Assembly (NCBI GenBank): GCA_964500675.1
Contig: CAZCNY010000001.1
Coordinates: 434,001 to 498,000 of the forward strand
Source: CAMLJR01 sp964500675
GTDB taxonomy: Bacteria > Pseudomonadota > Gammaproteobacteria > Pseudomonadales > CAMLJR01
Reading direction: 5' to 3'
Length of the DNA stretch: 64,000 bases
Within the stretch, counting starts at the first letter, position 1, and every line of letters starts with the position of its first letter. The notes below the pieces were generated by a model. The model made no database searches. It was not told where the DNA came from and saw only the letters and a list, made by a program, of their open reading frames with translations. Positions 25,877 through 33,543 of this stretch are shown piece after piece. The translations under genes were made by a program, and so were the position numbers.

Positions 25877-26641
25877 ATGGCCCTATTGAAATCGCTGTTC
25901 ACTCGCCTGCGCGGTGCACAGGCAAAATCGAGAAAAGAAGCGGATAACTACTCGCAGCTTGAATTGCTACAGCGGCGCCACAGTTTTATCGAAGTCAAAT
26001 TTCCGCGCATCGAGCAATCGTTTCAGAGCATGATTCTCGAATTGCATCCCGACGACAGTTTTCTGGTTATCGATGAGCTGTATCCCGCCGCAGAGCGCCA
26101 AAAATTGCTCGAAGGCGACGATGCCGAAATCATCGCGCAAGTGCCGGGCATTAAAGTTAATTTTTTCTCCAAGCTGCTGGCGCGCGAGATCACCGAAGGG
26201 CTGCCGGTGTATCGCATGGAATTGCCCGAGGAAATCGGCTCGACCGTACGCCGCCGCGCTTTTCGCGTTTATGTCGAACGCGAAACCAATCTCTCCCTCG
26301 ATATCGGCACCATCGATTCGGGTAACAGGAGCGACGCCGCGCTCGATGCGCATATCGTCAATCTTTCGTCCGATGGCATCAAACTGAGCCTGCGCGGCAA
26401 CGTCAGTAAACAGCTCGAAAAAAATCGAACGCTGGAAAACTGCCTGATTCGACTTCCCAATGGCATCGATATCGACGCCGCCATCGAGCTGCGCAATATC
26501 TACACCATTCGCACACCCACGCTGCACACACTCGCGGGCGGCGTGCTCAATGTTGCGATCCCATCGCAGCGCACCAAGCTCAATCAATATTTGGCGGCCG
26601 TGCAGCGCAAACAACGCCGGCGCGAATCGCGACTGAGTTAA
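25877..26641 (+). CDS. PilZ-domain c-di-GMP-binding protein, YcgR-like
   Basis: 254 residues. An N-terminal YcgR-like domain (about residues 25-120) is followed by a PilZ domain with both c-di-GMP motifs: RRRAFR (125-130) and NLSSDGI (162-168). YcgR-type proteins act as a c-di-GMP-dependent flagellar brake, which would fit the neighbouring motility cluster, though the gene lies outside it. No Shine-Dalgarno is evident. Its stop overlaps that of the convergent permease gene. Confidence 0.85.
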   Translation: MALLKSLFTRLRGAQAKSRKEADNYSQLELLQRRHSFIEVKFPRIEQSFQSMILELHPDDSFLVIDELYPAAERQKLLEGDDAEIIAQVPGIKVNFFSKLLAREITEGLPVYRMELPEEIGSTVRRRAFRVYVERETNLSLDIGTIDSGNRSDAALDAHIVNLSSDGIKLSLRGNVSKQLEKNRTLENCLIRLPNGIDIDAAIELRNIYTIRTPTLHTLAGGVLNVAIPSQRTKLNQYLAAVQRKQRRRESRLS

Positions 26642-29124
26642 ACCGCATTCAATACGAGCAGCGGCGGCGTATCGACGACTTTGCGGCAACCGAAATAACC
26701 CGCCGCACCGATCAGCACCGCTCCGAGCCATGGTCCCAACAACCAAACCCAAATGTGCGGCGTGAATGTCATATCGAGCAGACGCGTCTCGAATTGCCAC
26801 ACCGCGCACTCGGCGGCGCCCGCAGCGAGCAAACCCGCCAGCGCACCGAGCACCGCAAACTCGATAATCAAACTGCCGACGATCAAGCGCCGCGTTGCGC
26901 CCAGCGCGCGCAACACGGCATTTTCCTGCATACGCGCATCGAGCGAAGACAACACGCTCGCGAACAACACCAGCAGACCGCAGCCGACGATAAGCCACAG
27001 CACGAGCTCGATCGCGAGACTCACCTGCGTCACGATCGAGCGCACCTGCGCGATAATTGTGTCGATCTCCAACACCGTTACGGTGGGAAAGCGCTTGACC
27101 AATTCGTTGAGTAATAATTTTTTATCAGCCGGCAAATAAAAACTCGTTATGTACGTCGTGGGAAATTCGCGCAGCAGATCCGGTGCGAACAGCATATAAA
27201 AATTCGGCTGCATGCTGTCCCAATTCAAACTGCGAATGCTCATCACCGTTGCGCTTACCTGCTGATCGGCGACTTGAAACAACAGCGTATCGCCGAGATG
27301 AATATTCAGCCGCTGCGCCAAACCTGCCTCGATGGAAACACCGGCACGCGCATCGGCATCGAACCACTCACCCGCCACCAAGCGATTGTCCGGCGGTATC
27401 GGCCGCGACCAGCTCAAGTTCATTTCGCGATCGAGTTCAATATCGCGCTCCGCATGGGTTTCATCACTGTTCCGATTGTTCGCCGGATTTACCGCGCGCG
27501 AATTAATGCCGATCAAGCGACCACGCACCATCGGATAAAAACCCGCACTGCGCAGCTGATTCGCAGCAAGCAATTGATCGATCGCGCCGATCTGGCGCTG
27601 CGCAACATTGATAAGAAAATGATTCGGAGCGCGCGGCGGTAATTGTGTGCGCCACTCCTGCAACAGCGAGGTGCGCACGAGCGCAATGATCAGCAGCAAC
27701 ATAATCGCGAGCGCGAAAATGATCATCTGCAATACATTTTGCACGCGCCGCCGCTGCAGCGATGCCAGCGCCAATCGCCACACCGAACCGGCCTGCATAC
27801 CGGCCACGCGCACGCCGCGCAATAACCACCACGACAGCGCTCCGATCGCGAGCAATACCACGAAAACGCCGGCAAACACGGTTAAGGTGAGCGCGATGCT
27901 GCCGCTGTAAAACCACATCAAACCCGCGACGCTGATCACGCCGAGCGCAACCGCACCCGCACCGCGTCCGAGGCGGCTTTCGAGATCGCGCCGCAATACA
28001 CGCAGCGGCGGAATTTCGCGCAGCGACAACAACGGCGGCAATGCAAATGCAAACAGACACACGAGCGCCGTGATGCCGGCAATCGCGAGCGGCCACCAGG
28101 TGCCGGCGGGCGCGGTTTGCTGTAAATAATTTTCCAGCAAATGCGCGAAGACGCTCTGCAGGGTATAACCGGCCGTTGCACCGAGCGCCGTACCGAGTGC
28201 GCCAATCAACAACAGGTGCGCGAGATAAATGCGAAACACGCGGCCGCCGCTCGCCCCCAAACATTTCATCATCGCGACATGATCGAAATGGCGCTCGGCG
28301 TAACGCCGCGCCGACAATGCAATCGCGAGTCCAGCCAAGGCGACGCCGAGCGCACCCGCCAGCAACAAAAATTTTTGCGCGCGCGCGATCGCGCTGCCGA
28401 TACGCGGCTGCGCATCGCCGATACCGAGCCAACGCTGCCCCGCGGCCAATTGCGGCCGCAACCATTGCTGATAGCGCTGCAAGGCAGCGTCGCTGCCCGC
28501 GAATAAATAATTAAAATGAACGCGACTGCCGGGTTGCACTACCTGCGTTGCGTCGAGATCGGCGAGCGCCATCATCGCCTTCGGTGCGAATACCTCGCCG
28601 CCGCTATCAGGCTCGCTCACCACGACAGCGCTAACGACAAATTGCGCGACACCGATGTCAACGCGATCGCCGATATGGATTCCGAGCAACGGCAGCAACC
28701 GCGAATCGAGCCACACCTCACCCGCTTTCGGACCGCTCTGGACATTTTGCGCGGCGCCGAACGCCTGCCTCGCCATTTTCAACTGACCGCGCAGTGGATA
28801 TTGCGGCGACACGGCTTTAATCGAAGCGAGCTGTGTATTGTTGCCCGCGACCAGCATCGATTGAAATGTCACGGTCTGCGCGCGCCGCAAACCCAATTTT
28901 TCAGCTTGCGCGAGCCACTGCGGTTTCGCCGGCCACGGCGTGCTCAGCACGCGATCGGCGGCGAGAAATTGATTGCTGTTGGCGATGATGCCGAGCTGTA
29001 AACGTTCGGTGAATGCGGCAATACCAACGACGATCGCGACAGCCATCGCCAGCGCGACCAGCAATAAACCCAATTCGCCGCCGCGCCAATCGCGCGCCAA
29101 TAATTTCAAACTCAAGCTGCGCAT
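26638..29124 (-). CDS. ybbP: ABC transporter permease, FtsX/MacB type (YbbP-like)
   Basis: 828 residues with about ten membrane segments in the double FtsX arrangement: an N-terminal helix, a periplasmic domain, three helices (about 250-370), a second set, a second periplasmic domain and a C-terminal trio. It overlaps the ATPase gene by 13 bases. The tesA/ybbA/ybbP layout matches E. coli, where the export substrate is not established. Symbol assigned by layout and architecture. Confidence 0.88.
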   Translation of the reverse strand: MRSLSLKLLARDWRGGELGLLLVALAMAVAIVVGIAAFTERLQLGIIANSNQFLAADRVLSTPWPAKPQWLAQAEKLGLRRAQTVTFQSMLVAGNNTQLASIKAVSPQYPLRGQLKMARQAFGAAQNVQSGPKAGEVWLDSRLLPLLGIHIGDRVDIGVAQFVVSAVVVSEPDSGGEVFAPKAMMALADLDATQVVQPGSRVHFNYLFAGSDAALQRYQQWLRPQLAAGQRWLGIGDAQPRIGSAIARAQKFLLLAGALGVALAGLAIALSARRYAERHFDHVAMMKCLGASGGRVFRIYLAHLLLIGALGTALGATAGYTLQSVFAHLLENYLQQTAPAGTWWPLAIAGITALVCLFAFALPPLLSLREIPPLRVLRRDLESRLGRGAGAVALGVISVAGLMWFYSGSIALTLTVFAGVFVVLLAIGALSWWLLRGVRVAGMQAGSVWRLALASLQRRRVQNVLQMIIFALAIMLLLIIALVRTSLLQEWRTQLPPRAPNHFLINVAQRQIGAIDQLLAANQLRSAGFYPMVRGRLIGINSRAVNPANNRNSDETHAERDIELDREMNLSWSRPIPPDNRLVAGEWFDADARAGVSIEAGLAQRLNIHLGDTLLFQVADQQVSATVMSIRSLNWDSMQPNFYMLFAPDLLREFPTTYITSFYLPADKKLLLNELVKRFPTVTVLEIDTIIAQVRSIVTQVSLAIELVLWLIVGCGLLVLFASVLSSLDARMQENAVLRALGATRRLIVGSLIIEFAVLGALAGLLAAGAAECAVWQFETRLLDMTFTPHIWVWLLGPWLGAVLIGAAGYFGCRKVVDTPPLLVLNAV

Positions 29125-29786
29125 GAATCCTCAATAATTTCACCCGCCGCCAATTGAATTCGCCGCGTACAGCGCTCCGCGAGCCGCTCCTCGTGCGTCA
29201 CCAAAATCAACGTCGTATTGCTCTCGCGATTCAACTCGAACAATAGATCGATAATGTGCGCGCCCGTCGCGGTATCGAGATTGCCCGTGGGTTCATCGGC
29301 GAACAGAATTTTCGGCGCATTGGCAAAGGCGCGCGCAATGGCCACGCGCTGCTGCTCGCCGCCCGACAATTGTCGCGGATAATGCGTTTCGCGCGCGCTC
29401 AAACCAACGCGCTGCAAATATTCACGCGCCGCAATTTGCGCATCGTTACGGCCCTGTAATTCGAGCGGCAGCATGACGTTTTCGAGCGCGGTGAGACTCG
29501 GCAACAACTGAAACGATTGAAACACGAAACCGACCAGCTCACCGCGCAATTGCGCGCGAGCATCTTCGTCGAGCGCGGTGATTTCACGCTCATTGAGCCA
29601 CACGCGTCCGCTGCTGGGCAGATCGAGTCCCGCCAGCAAACCGAGCAAAGTCGATTTGCCGGATCCGGAAGCGCCGACAATCGCCACGCTTTCGCCGGCC
29701 TTGATCTGCAGCGTGATCCCTTTCAAGATGTGCAGCGCGCCGGCTGTTGTCGGTACGCTTTTACACAAAACATCGGTACGAATCAT
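29112..29786 (-). CDS. ybbA: ABC transporter ATP-binding protein (YbbA-like, LolD family)
   Basis: 224 residues with Walker A VGASGSGKST, Q-loop, signature LSGGEQQRVAIARA, Walker B ILFADEPTGNLD and the switch His in VTHEERLAER. Partner of the FtsX-type permease that overlaps it. The ATG at 29786 (MIRTDVLCKSV) is chosen because upstream codons would run into tesA; only 16 bases separate the two divergent starts, so promoters of each gene must lie inside the other's coding region. Confidence 0.93.
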   Translation of the reverse strand: MIRTDVLCKSVPTTAGALHILKGITLQIKAGESVAIVGASGSGKSTLLGLLAGLDLPSSGRVWLNEREITALDEDARAQLRGELVGFVFQSFQLLPSLTALENVMLPLELQGRNDAQIAAREYLQRVGLSARETHYPRQLSGGEQQRVAIARAFANAPKILFADEPTGNLDTATGAHIIDLLFELNRESNTTLILVTHEERLAERCTRRIQLAAGEIIEDSCAA

Positions 29787-29802
29787 AAGGGTCCCGAAAA
29801 AC

Positions 29803-30438
29803 ATGAAGCGGTTTTTAAGCGCGCGCAGATGGATGCTTGCAGCACTCATGCTGGTCAGCGCATCGTTGCATGCGCAAACACACACACCCACGCAACACGC
29901 ACCCGCACAGACAATCCTCGTGCTCGGCGACAGTCTCAGCGCCGCCTATGGTATCCCACGCGAACGCGGTTGGGTCGCGCTGTTGCAGCAGAAATTACCC
30001 AATAGCCATATCGTCAACGCCGGCATCAGCGGCGACACCACCGACGGCGGGCTCGCCCGTTTATCTCCACTGCTGAAAAAATACCAACCCGATATCGCGA
30101 TCATCGAACTCGGCGCCAACGATGGCCTGCGCGGTTTTCAGACCCAGCGCACACGCGACAATCTCGCGCGCATCATTCAGCTTTGTCAAAACGCGAATGC
30201 AAAAGTTTTATTGATCGGCATGAAAATCCCGCCGAATTACGGAGCGCGCTATACCTCGGATTTTTACGCAACCTACACGCTCGCGGCAAAAAAATTCAAC
30301 GTTCCGCTCGTGCCGTTTCTGCTCGACGGTGTCGCGACGCATCCTGAATTAATGCAAGACGACGGCCTGCACCCGCGCGCCGAAGCGCAGCAGAAACTTT
30401 TGAACACGGTGTGGACGTATTTGCAGCCGATGCTGTGA
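29803..30438 (+). CDS. tesA: Periplasmic acyl-CoA thioesterase I / lysophospholipase TesA
   Basis: 211 residues: a signal peptide (cleavage near SLHAQ, residue 25), then an SGNH hydrolase with block I GDSLSAAYG (nucleophile Ser about 44), block III GANDG and block V DGLHP. Hydrolyses acyl thioesters and lysophospholipids in the periplasm. Divergent from ybbA, as in E. coli. The ATG at 29803 is the only start giving a proper signal peptide. Confidence 0.93.
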   Translation: MKRFLSARRWMLAALMLVSASLHAQTHTPTQHAPAQTILVLGDSLSAAYGIPRERGWVALLQQKLPNSHIVNAGISGDTTDGGLARLSPLLKKYQPDIAIIELGANDGLRGFQTQRTRDNLARIIQLCQNANAKVLLIGMKIPPNYGARYTSDFYATYTLAAKKFNVPLVPFLLDGVATHPELMQDDGLHPRAEAQQKLLNTVWTYLQPML

Positions 30439-30443
30439 GCGAA

Positions 30444-30881
30444 TTACGCAGGCGCAGTAAGATAGATGCCAACTTCTGCTCTTCTGGCTGCTTTTCGTAA
30501 ATCCTTATCGAGCGTTGCAAGCGGCAGACCTTCGCGAATCGCCAACTCCAAATAGGCGGCGTCGTAGCTACTCAGGTTATAGATTCGCGCCAATGAAAGG
30601 ATTCTTGAAAATGCCTGTTGCGCCGTCGCGCGATCGACATGCAACGGCAAATTTTCCAAATGACTAATAAAACGCTCGACTTCACCCGCATCAATTTCAG
30701 CGCGGATTTCCGCTTCCACCAATACATTCACCGCCTCAAGGTGCCATAAATTCGGCACCAGTGCGTCCATATCCGAAAAACTTTTCAATACCTTTTCCGC
30801 ATATTTTTGATCGGCAGGTTTCGTACTAGGCAACAACCAACGCATTGCAACTGAATTGTCCAATACAAAAGCTGCCATCAT
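30444..30881 (-). CDS. vapC: VapC-type PIN-domain toxin
   Basis: 145 residues of a PIN nuclease. Acidic residues expected at the active site are present: Asp in FVLDNSV, Glu in NVLVEAE, Asp in SSYDAAYLELA and Asp in LATLDKDL. VapC toxins cut specific RNAs. Its start overlaps the antitoxin gene by four bases. Converges on tesA, whose stop is five bases away. Confidence 0.9.
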   Translation of the reverse strand: MMAAFVLDNSVAMRWLLPSTKPADQKYAEKVLKSFSDMDALVPNLWHLEAVNVLVEAEIRAEIDAGEVERFISHLENLPLHVDRATAQQAFSRILSLARIYNLSSYDAAYLELAIREGLPLATLDKDLRKAARRAEVGIYLTAPA

Positions 30882-31117
30882 TTTCTGCCGCGCTCCCTCA
30901 TTGCCCTCAAATCCTCATCCGCTATTGGCCGCCTTTTCATTTTCAGAATGGATTCAATTGCAATCCTGGCCCGCTCTCTGCCCCGCTCCTTACTCGGAAT
31001 CAAATCCGCTATGGCTTTACCACGATTCGTGATGGTGAAAGTCTCGCCCGATTCCACTCGCCGCAATATTTCAGGCAGCTTGGTCTTGGCATCGTATGAC
31101 CCTATCTCTTCGCGCAT
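30878..31117 (-). CDS. vapB: VapB-type antitoxin (Phd/YefM fold)
   Basis: 79 residues. The N-terminal half (IGSYDAKTKLPEILRRVESGETFTITNRGKAIADLIP) is the DNA-binding Phd/YefM fold; the basic C-terminal half should wrap the toxin. GGAG eight bases before the ATG. A perfect 8-bp inverted repeat sits 24 bases upstream, a likely autoregulatory operator. Confidence 0.9.
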   Translation of the reverse strand: MREEIGSYDAKTKLPEILRRVESGETFTITNRGKAIADLIPSKERGRERARIAIESILKMKRRPIADEDLRAMRERGRK

Positions 31118-31140
31118 AACGGATTCTCCACTATCGGATA

Positions 31141-31160
31141 CAGACCAGATTACTGGTCTG
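31141..31160 (-). promoter_or_regulatory. Inverted repeat, probable operator of the VapBC operon
   Basis: CAGACCAG-ATTA-CTGGTCTG: perfect 8-bp arms around a 4-bp centre, immediately upstream of the antitoxin gene. Toxin-antitoxin complexes commonly bind such palindromes to repress their own promoter. No T-tract follows, so it is not a terminator. Confidence 0.6.
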
Positions 31161-31584
31161 CTTGCTCCTCGTCAAATAAATATATCGCCACAGATCACAG
31201 CCTCGGACTTTTATGCCGCCCGGCAACCCAATTGAATTCACGACCCGAATAACGGAGACAACGACAATGGATAACCTACCGCAAAAATTTGCCGGCGTAT
31301 TTCCGCTTCGGGTTGTATTGTGCAGCGCACTCGCGTTGTGGCATCCGCCGCTGTTCACAAGGTTTAGCGGTTTGTGGATTAGGCTCGGACTCGGCGGGTT
31401 CGGGCGTCGATGTACCGAGCGCAATCTCGGCATTGACGCATAGTATTTGGCAGTGCGCTGGCGGCTGTGTGGCGGCGGGTTGCGCCGAGAAACTAAACTG
31501 CAGAAGCTTTTATAAACGATTTTTGTAATAATTTGACACAACTAGAACACTGACTACCGCCCAATAGCCATTTAGTCATCCACT
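31161..31584. other. Non-coding or weakly coding stretch between vapB and the kinase gene
   Basis: About 420 bases without a convincing gene. The only candidate is a short reading frame described separately. Composition shifts here from the GC-rich background to the AT-rich kinase gene, which suggests the left boundary of an acquired segment. No attachment-site repeat or integrase was found. Confidence 0.5.
31267..31443 (+). CDS. Possible small protein (58 aa), uncertain
   Basis: Short frame beginning MDNLPQKFAGVFPLRVVLCSALALWHPP, with GGAG about ten bases before the ATG. Its middle is hydrophobic but the sequence has no recognisable family and the C-terminus (GGFGRRCTERNLGIDA) looks like random translation. 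It may be a real small membrane peptide or a relic of a mobile or repeated element. Low confidence. Confidence 0.25.
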   Translation: MDNLPQKFAGVFPLRVVLCSALALWHPPLFTRFSGLWIRLGLGGFGRRCTERNLGIDA

Positions 31585-32814
31585 ATGAAAAAGCCAAAAT
31601 CGGTTAAAACCACCTTCTCCACCTATTCGATAGGCAACATAAAAGGCCAAGGGGGAAGCGGTGTAGTCTACGAAGCTACAGACGAAGATGGAAATTTGTT
31701 TGCAATTAAATTTCTAGACTCCGGCAAAGCATCTTACGAAAAGCTAAAGCGCTTTAAAAACGAATTCCTATTCTGCAGCAAAAATAAGCACAAAAATATC
31801 ATAACCGTGCTCGACCATGGGATCACCGATGAAGAAAGTCCCTTCTTTGTTATGCCGCTTTATGACAACTCTTTAAGATCGCTCATCGGAAGACTATCTC
31901 CAAAAAACTCTCTCATGATTTTTAATAAAATAATGGATGGTCTTGAAGCAGCCCATAAACTTGGCGTCGTTCACAGAGATGTAAAGCCGGAAAACATACT
32001 AATTCTTAGTCAAGCTAATGAGCTAGTTATCGCTGATTTCGGGATAGCCGAATTTGAGCAAGACGAACTCTACACAGCAATTGATACAAAAGATGGAACC
32101 CGCTTAGCAAACTTTCAGTATGCGGCACCGGAGCAAAGAGTTCGAGGCCGAAAGGTAGACAGCAGAGCTGATATTTACTCTCTCGGATTGATACTAAATG
32201 AATTGATTACAGGTGAAATACCATATGGAACAAATTTCAAAAAAATAGGCGATGTCGTAAATGAGCTGTCTTACCTCGACGCCATTGTTGAGCGAATGCT
32301 AGAGCAGAATCCTGATGCTCGATTCGGAGCAATTGAGGAAATAAAGCACGAGCTGATAGCCAGAAATGAAGAAAAAATTACACTTCAGAAAATACATCAA
32401 TTAGAAAGAACGGTTATTCCAGCCACCGAAATCGATGACCCTATTGTCAATGACCCAATGCGTATCATTAGCGTCGACTGGACAAATAACCTTTTAACTT
32501 TAGTTCTCAACCACCCAGTGAGCCAGCTTTGGCACTGGGCGCTACTAAACATGGGGAATTTCACATTTTTGCAGGGGAAAGAACCAAGAAATTTCAATTT
32601 TTCACTCAATAAAGTCTCTATCGAAGCAGCTCCTTATGAAGCGCAACAAATAATAGACTACTTTAAGCAATGGCTTCCCAGCGCCAATGAGTTGTATAAG
32701 CAAAAGCTTCAACAAAATCTATTTGATGATCAAAGAAAACAACAAGAAGAGATTCAGCGGCGTATACAAAAGGAAAAGGAGAGAGCAGATGTTTTGGGCC
32801 GCCTCAAAATTTAG
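31585..32814 (+). CDS. Hanks-type serine/threonine protein kinase with C-terminal accessory region
   Basis: 409 residues. The kinase domain (about 15-265) is complete: Gly-rich loop IKGQGGSGVVYEA, Lys42 (AIKFL), Glu60, catalytic VVHRDVKPENILIL (HRD 130-132), DFG 151-153, APE 181-183. So it should be active. Residues about 265-380 (RIISVDWTNNLLTLVLNHPVSQLWHWALLN...) are not recognised; a charged coiled coil rich in Gln, Lys and Glu ends the protein. There is no membrane segment or PASTA domain, so it is cytosolic. The gene is clearly more AT-rich than its neighbours, with Ile/Lys/Asn-rich codon use, and lies beside a toxin-antitoxin pair, suggesting horizontal transfer. Substrate unknown; a defence role is possible but unproven. 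Confidence 0.85.
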   Translation: MKKPKSVKTTFSTYSIGNIKGQGGSGVVYEATDEDGNLFAIKFLDSGKASYEKLKRFKNEFLFCSKNKHKNIITVLDHGITDEESPFFVMPLYDNSLRSLIGRLSPKNSLMIFNKIMDGLEAAHKLGVVHRDVKPENILILSQANELVIADFGIAEFEQDELYTAIDTKDGTRLANFQYAAPEQRVRGRKVDSRADIYSLGLILNELITGEIPYGTNFKKIGDVVNELSYLDAIVERMLEQNPDARFGAIEEIKHELIARNEEKITLQKIHQLERTVIPATEIDDPIVNDPMRIISVDWTNNLLTLVLNHPVSQLWHWALLNMGNFTFLQGKEPRNFNFSLNKVSIEAAPYEAQQIIDYFKQWLPSANELYKQKLQQNLFDDQRKQQEEIQRRIQKEKERADVLGRLKI

Positions 32815-32831
32815 ACACCTTATTTCATTTA

Positions 32832-33521
32832 TCAAAACTGCTTCAACACCACTTCGCGCTGTTTCCAATCCGGCATCACGTGTTCGAGCAATTTATAGAA
32901 TTTCGGGCCATGGTTGAATTCGGTTAAATGACAAAGTTCGTGCGCGATGACGTAATCGATTATCGTCAGCGGCAGTTTTACCAATTCGACATTCAAGGTG
33001 ACGCGGCCGCTGCGGCTGCAACTGCCCCAGCGGCGGCGCATTTTGCGCATGCGCAATTCCGGTGCGGCGAGAATGCCGGGGAAGCGTTGGCAGACGAGCA
33101 ATAGGCGTTCGTGAAAAATCGCGTGCGCTTGATCGCGATACCAATCGTTCAATTGCCGCGCCAGCGCAGGCAAACTCCACGGGTCGCGCGTCGTGACCAC
33201 AATGCTTTGTTCATCGCAGAGAATCGCGGCGCGGCCGATTTCTTTCGCCATACTCTGCGCCGGTTGCACTTCAAGTTTGCGCGGTTGACCGAGAAACCAC
33301 ACCGACGCGCCAGGCTCGATCACGGTTTGCCAGCGCTGTTTATGCTGCTGCTTTGCGCGCGTTCGCTCGATCCAGGCCGCTTTTTCTTCGACAAAACGCA
33401 CAATGTGTTTTTGGCTGAGCCCATGCGGCGCGCGCACTTCGACGTTGCCGTCATCGTGCACATAAACGACGAGCGTTTTGCGTTTTTGAAATTTTACCGC
33501 GTAGGAAAAATTGCCGCTCAT
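32832..33521 (-). CDS. YgjP/DUF45 family metal-dependent hydrolase
   Basis: 229 residues with the zinc motif VIAHELCHLTEFNHGPKFYKLL near the C-terminus, typical of the YgjP (DUF45, WLM-like) family; E. coli YgjP is reported to be a UTP pyrophosphatase, though the fold is that of metallopeptidases. The ATG at 33521 (MSGNFSYAVKF) is preferred; a longer frame would begin inside recQ and the palindromic repeat. No clear ribosome site. It begins 22 bases after the recQ stop. Confidence 0.82.
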   Translation of the reverse strand: MSGNFSYAVKFQKRKTLVVYVHDDGNVEVRAPHGLSQKHIVRFVEEKAAWIERTRAKQQHKQRWQTVIEPGASVWFLGQPRKLEVQPAQSMAKEIGRAAILCDEQSIVVTTRDPWSLPALARQLNDWYRDQAHAIFHERLLLVCQRFPGILAAPELRMRKMRRRWGSCSRSGRVTLNVELVKLPLTIIDYVIAHELCHLTEFNHGPKFYKLLEHVMPDWKQREVVLKQF

Positions 33522-33543
33522 AGTCGCCAATAATCGATCAATG

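Noticed and set aside
25967..26998. 343-codon minus-strand frame covering the PilZ gene
   Set aside because: Antisense to a gene with clear PilZ motifs; no family resemblance.
27503..28465. Long Arg/Ala-rich frame on the minus strand inside the ABC permease gene
   Set aside because: Alternative frame of the real permease; composition (Arg, Ala, Cys) is that of out-of-frame translation.
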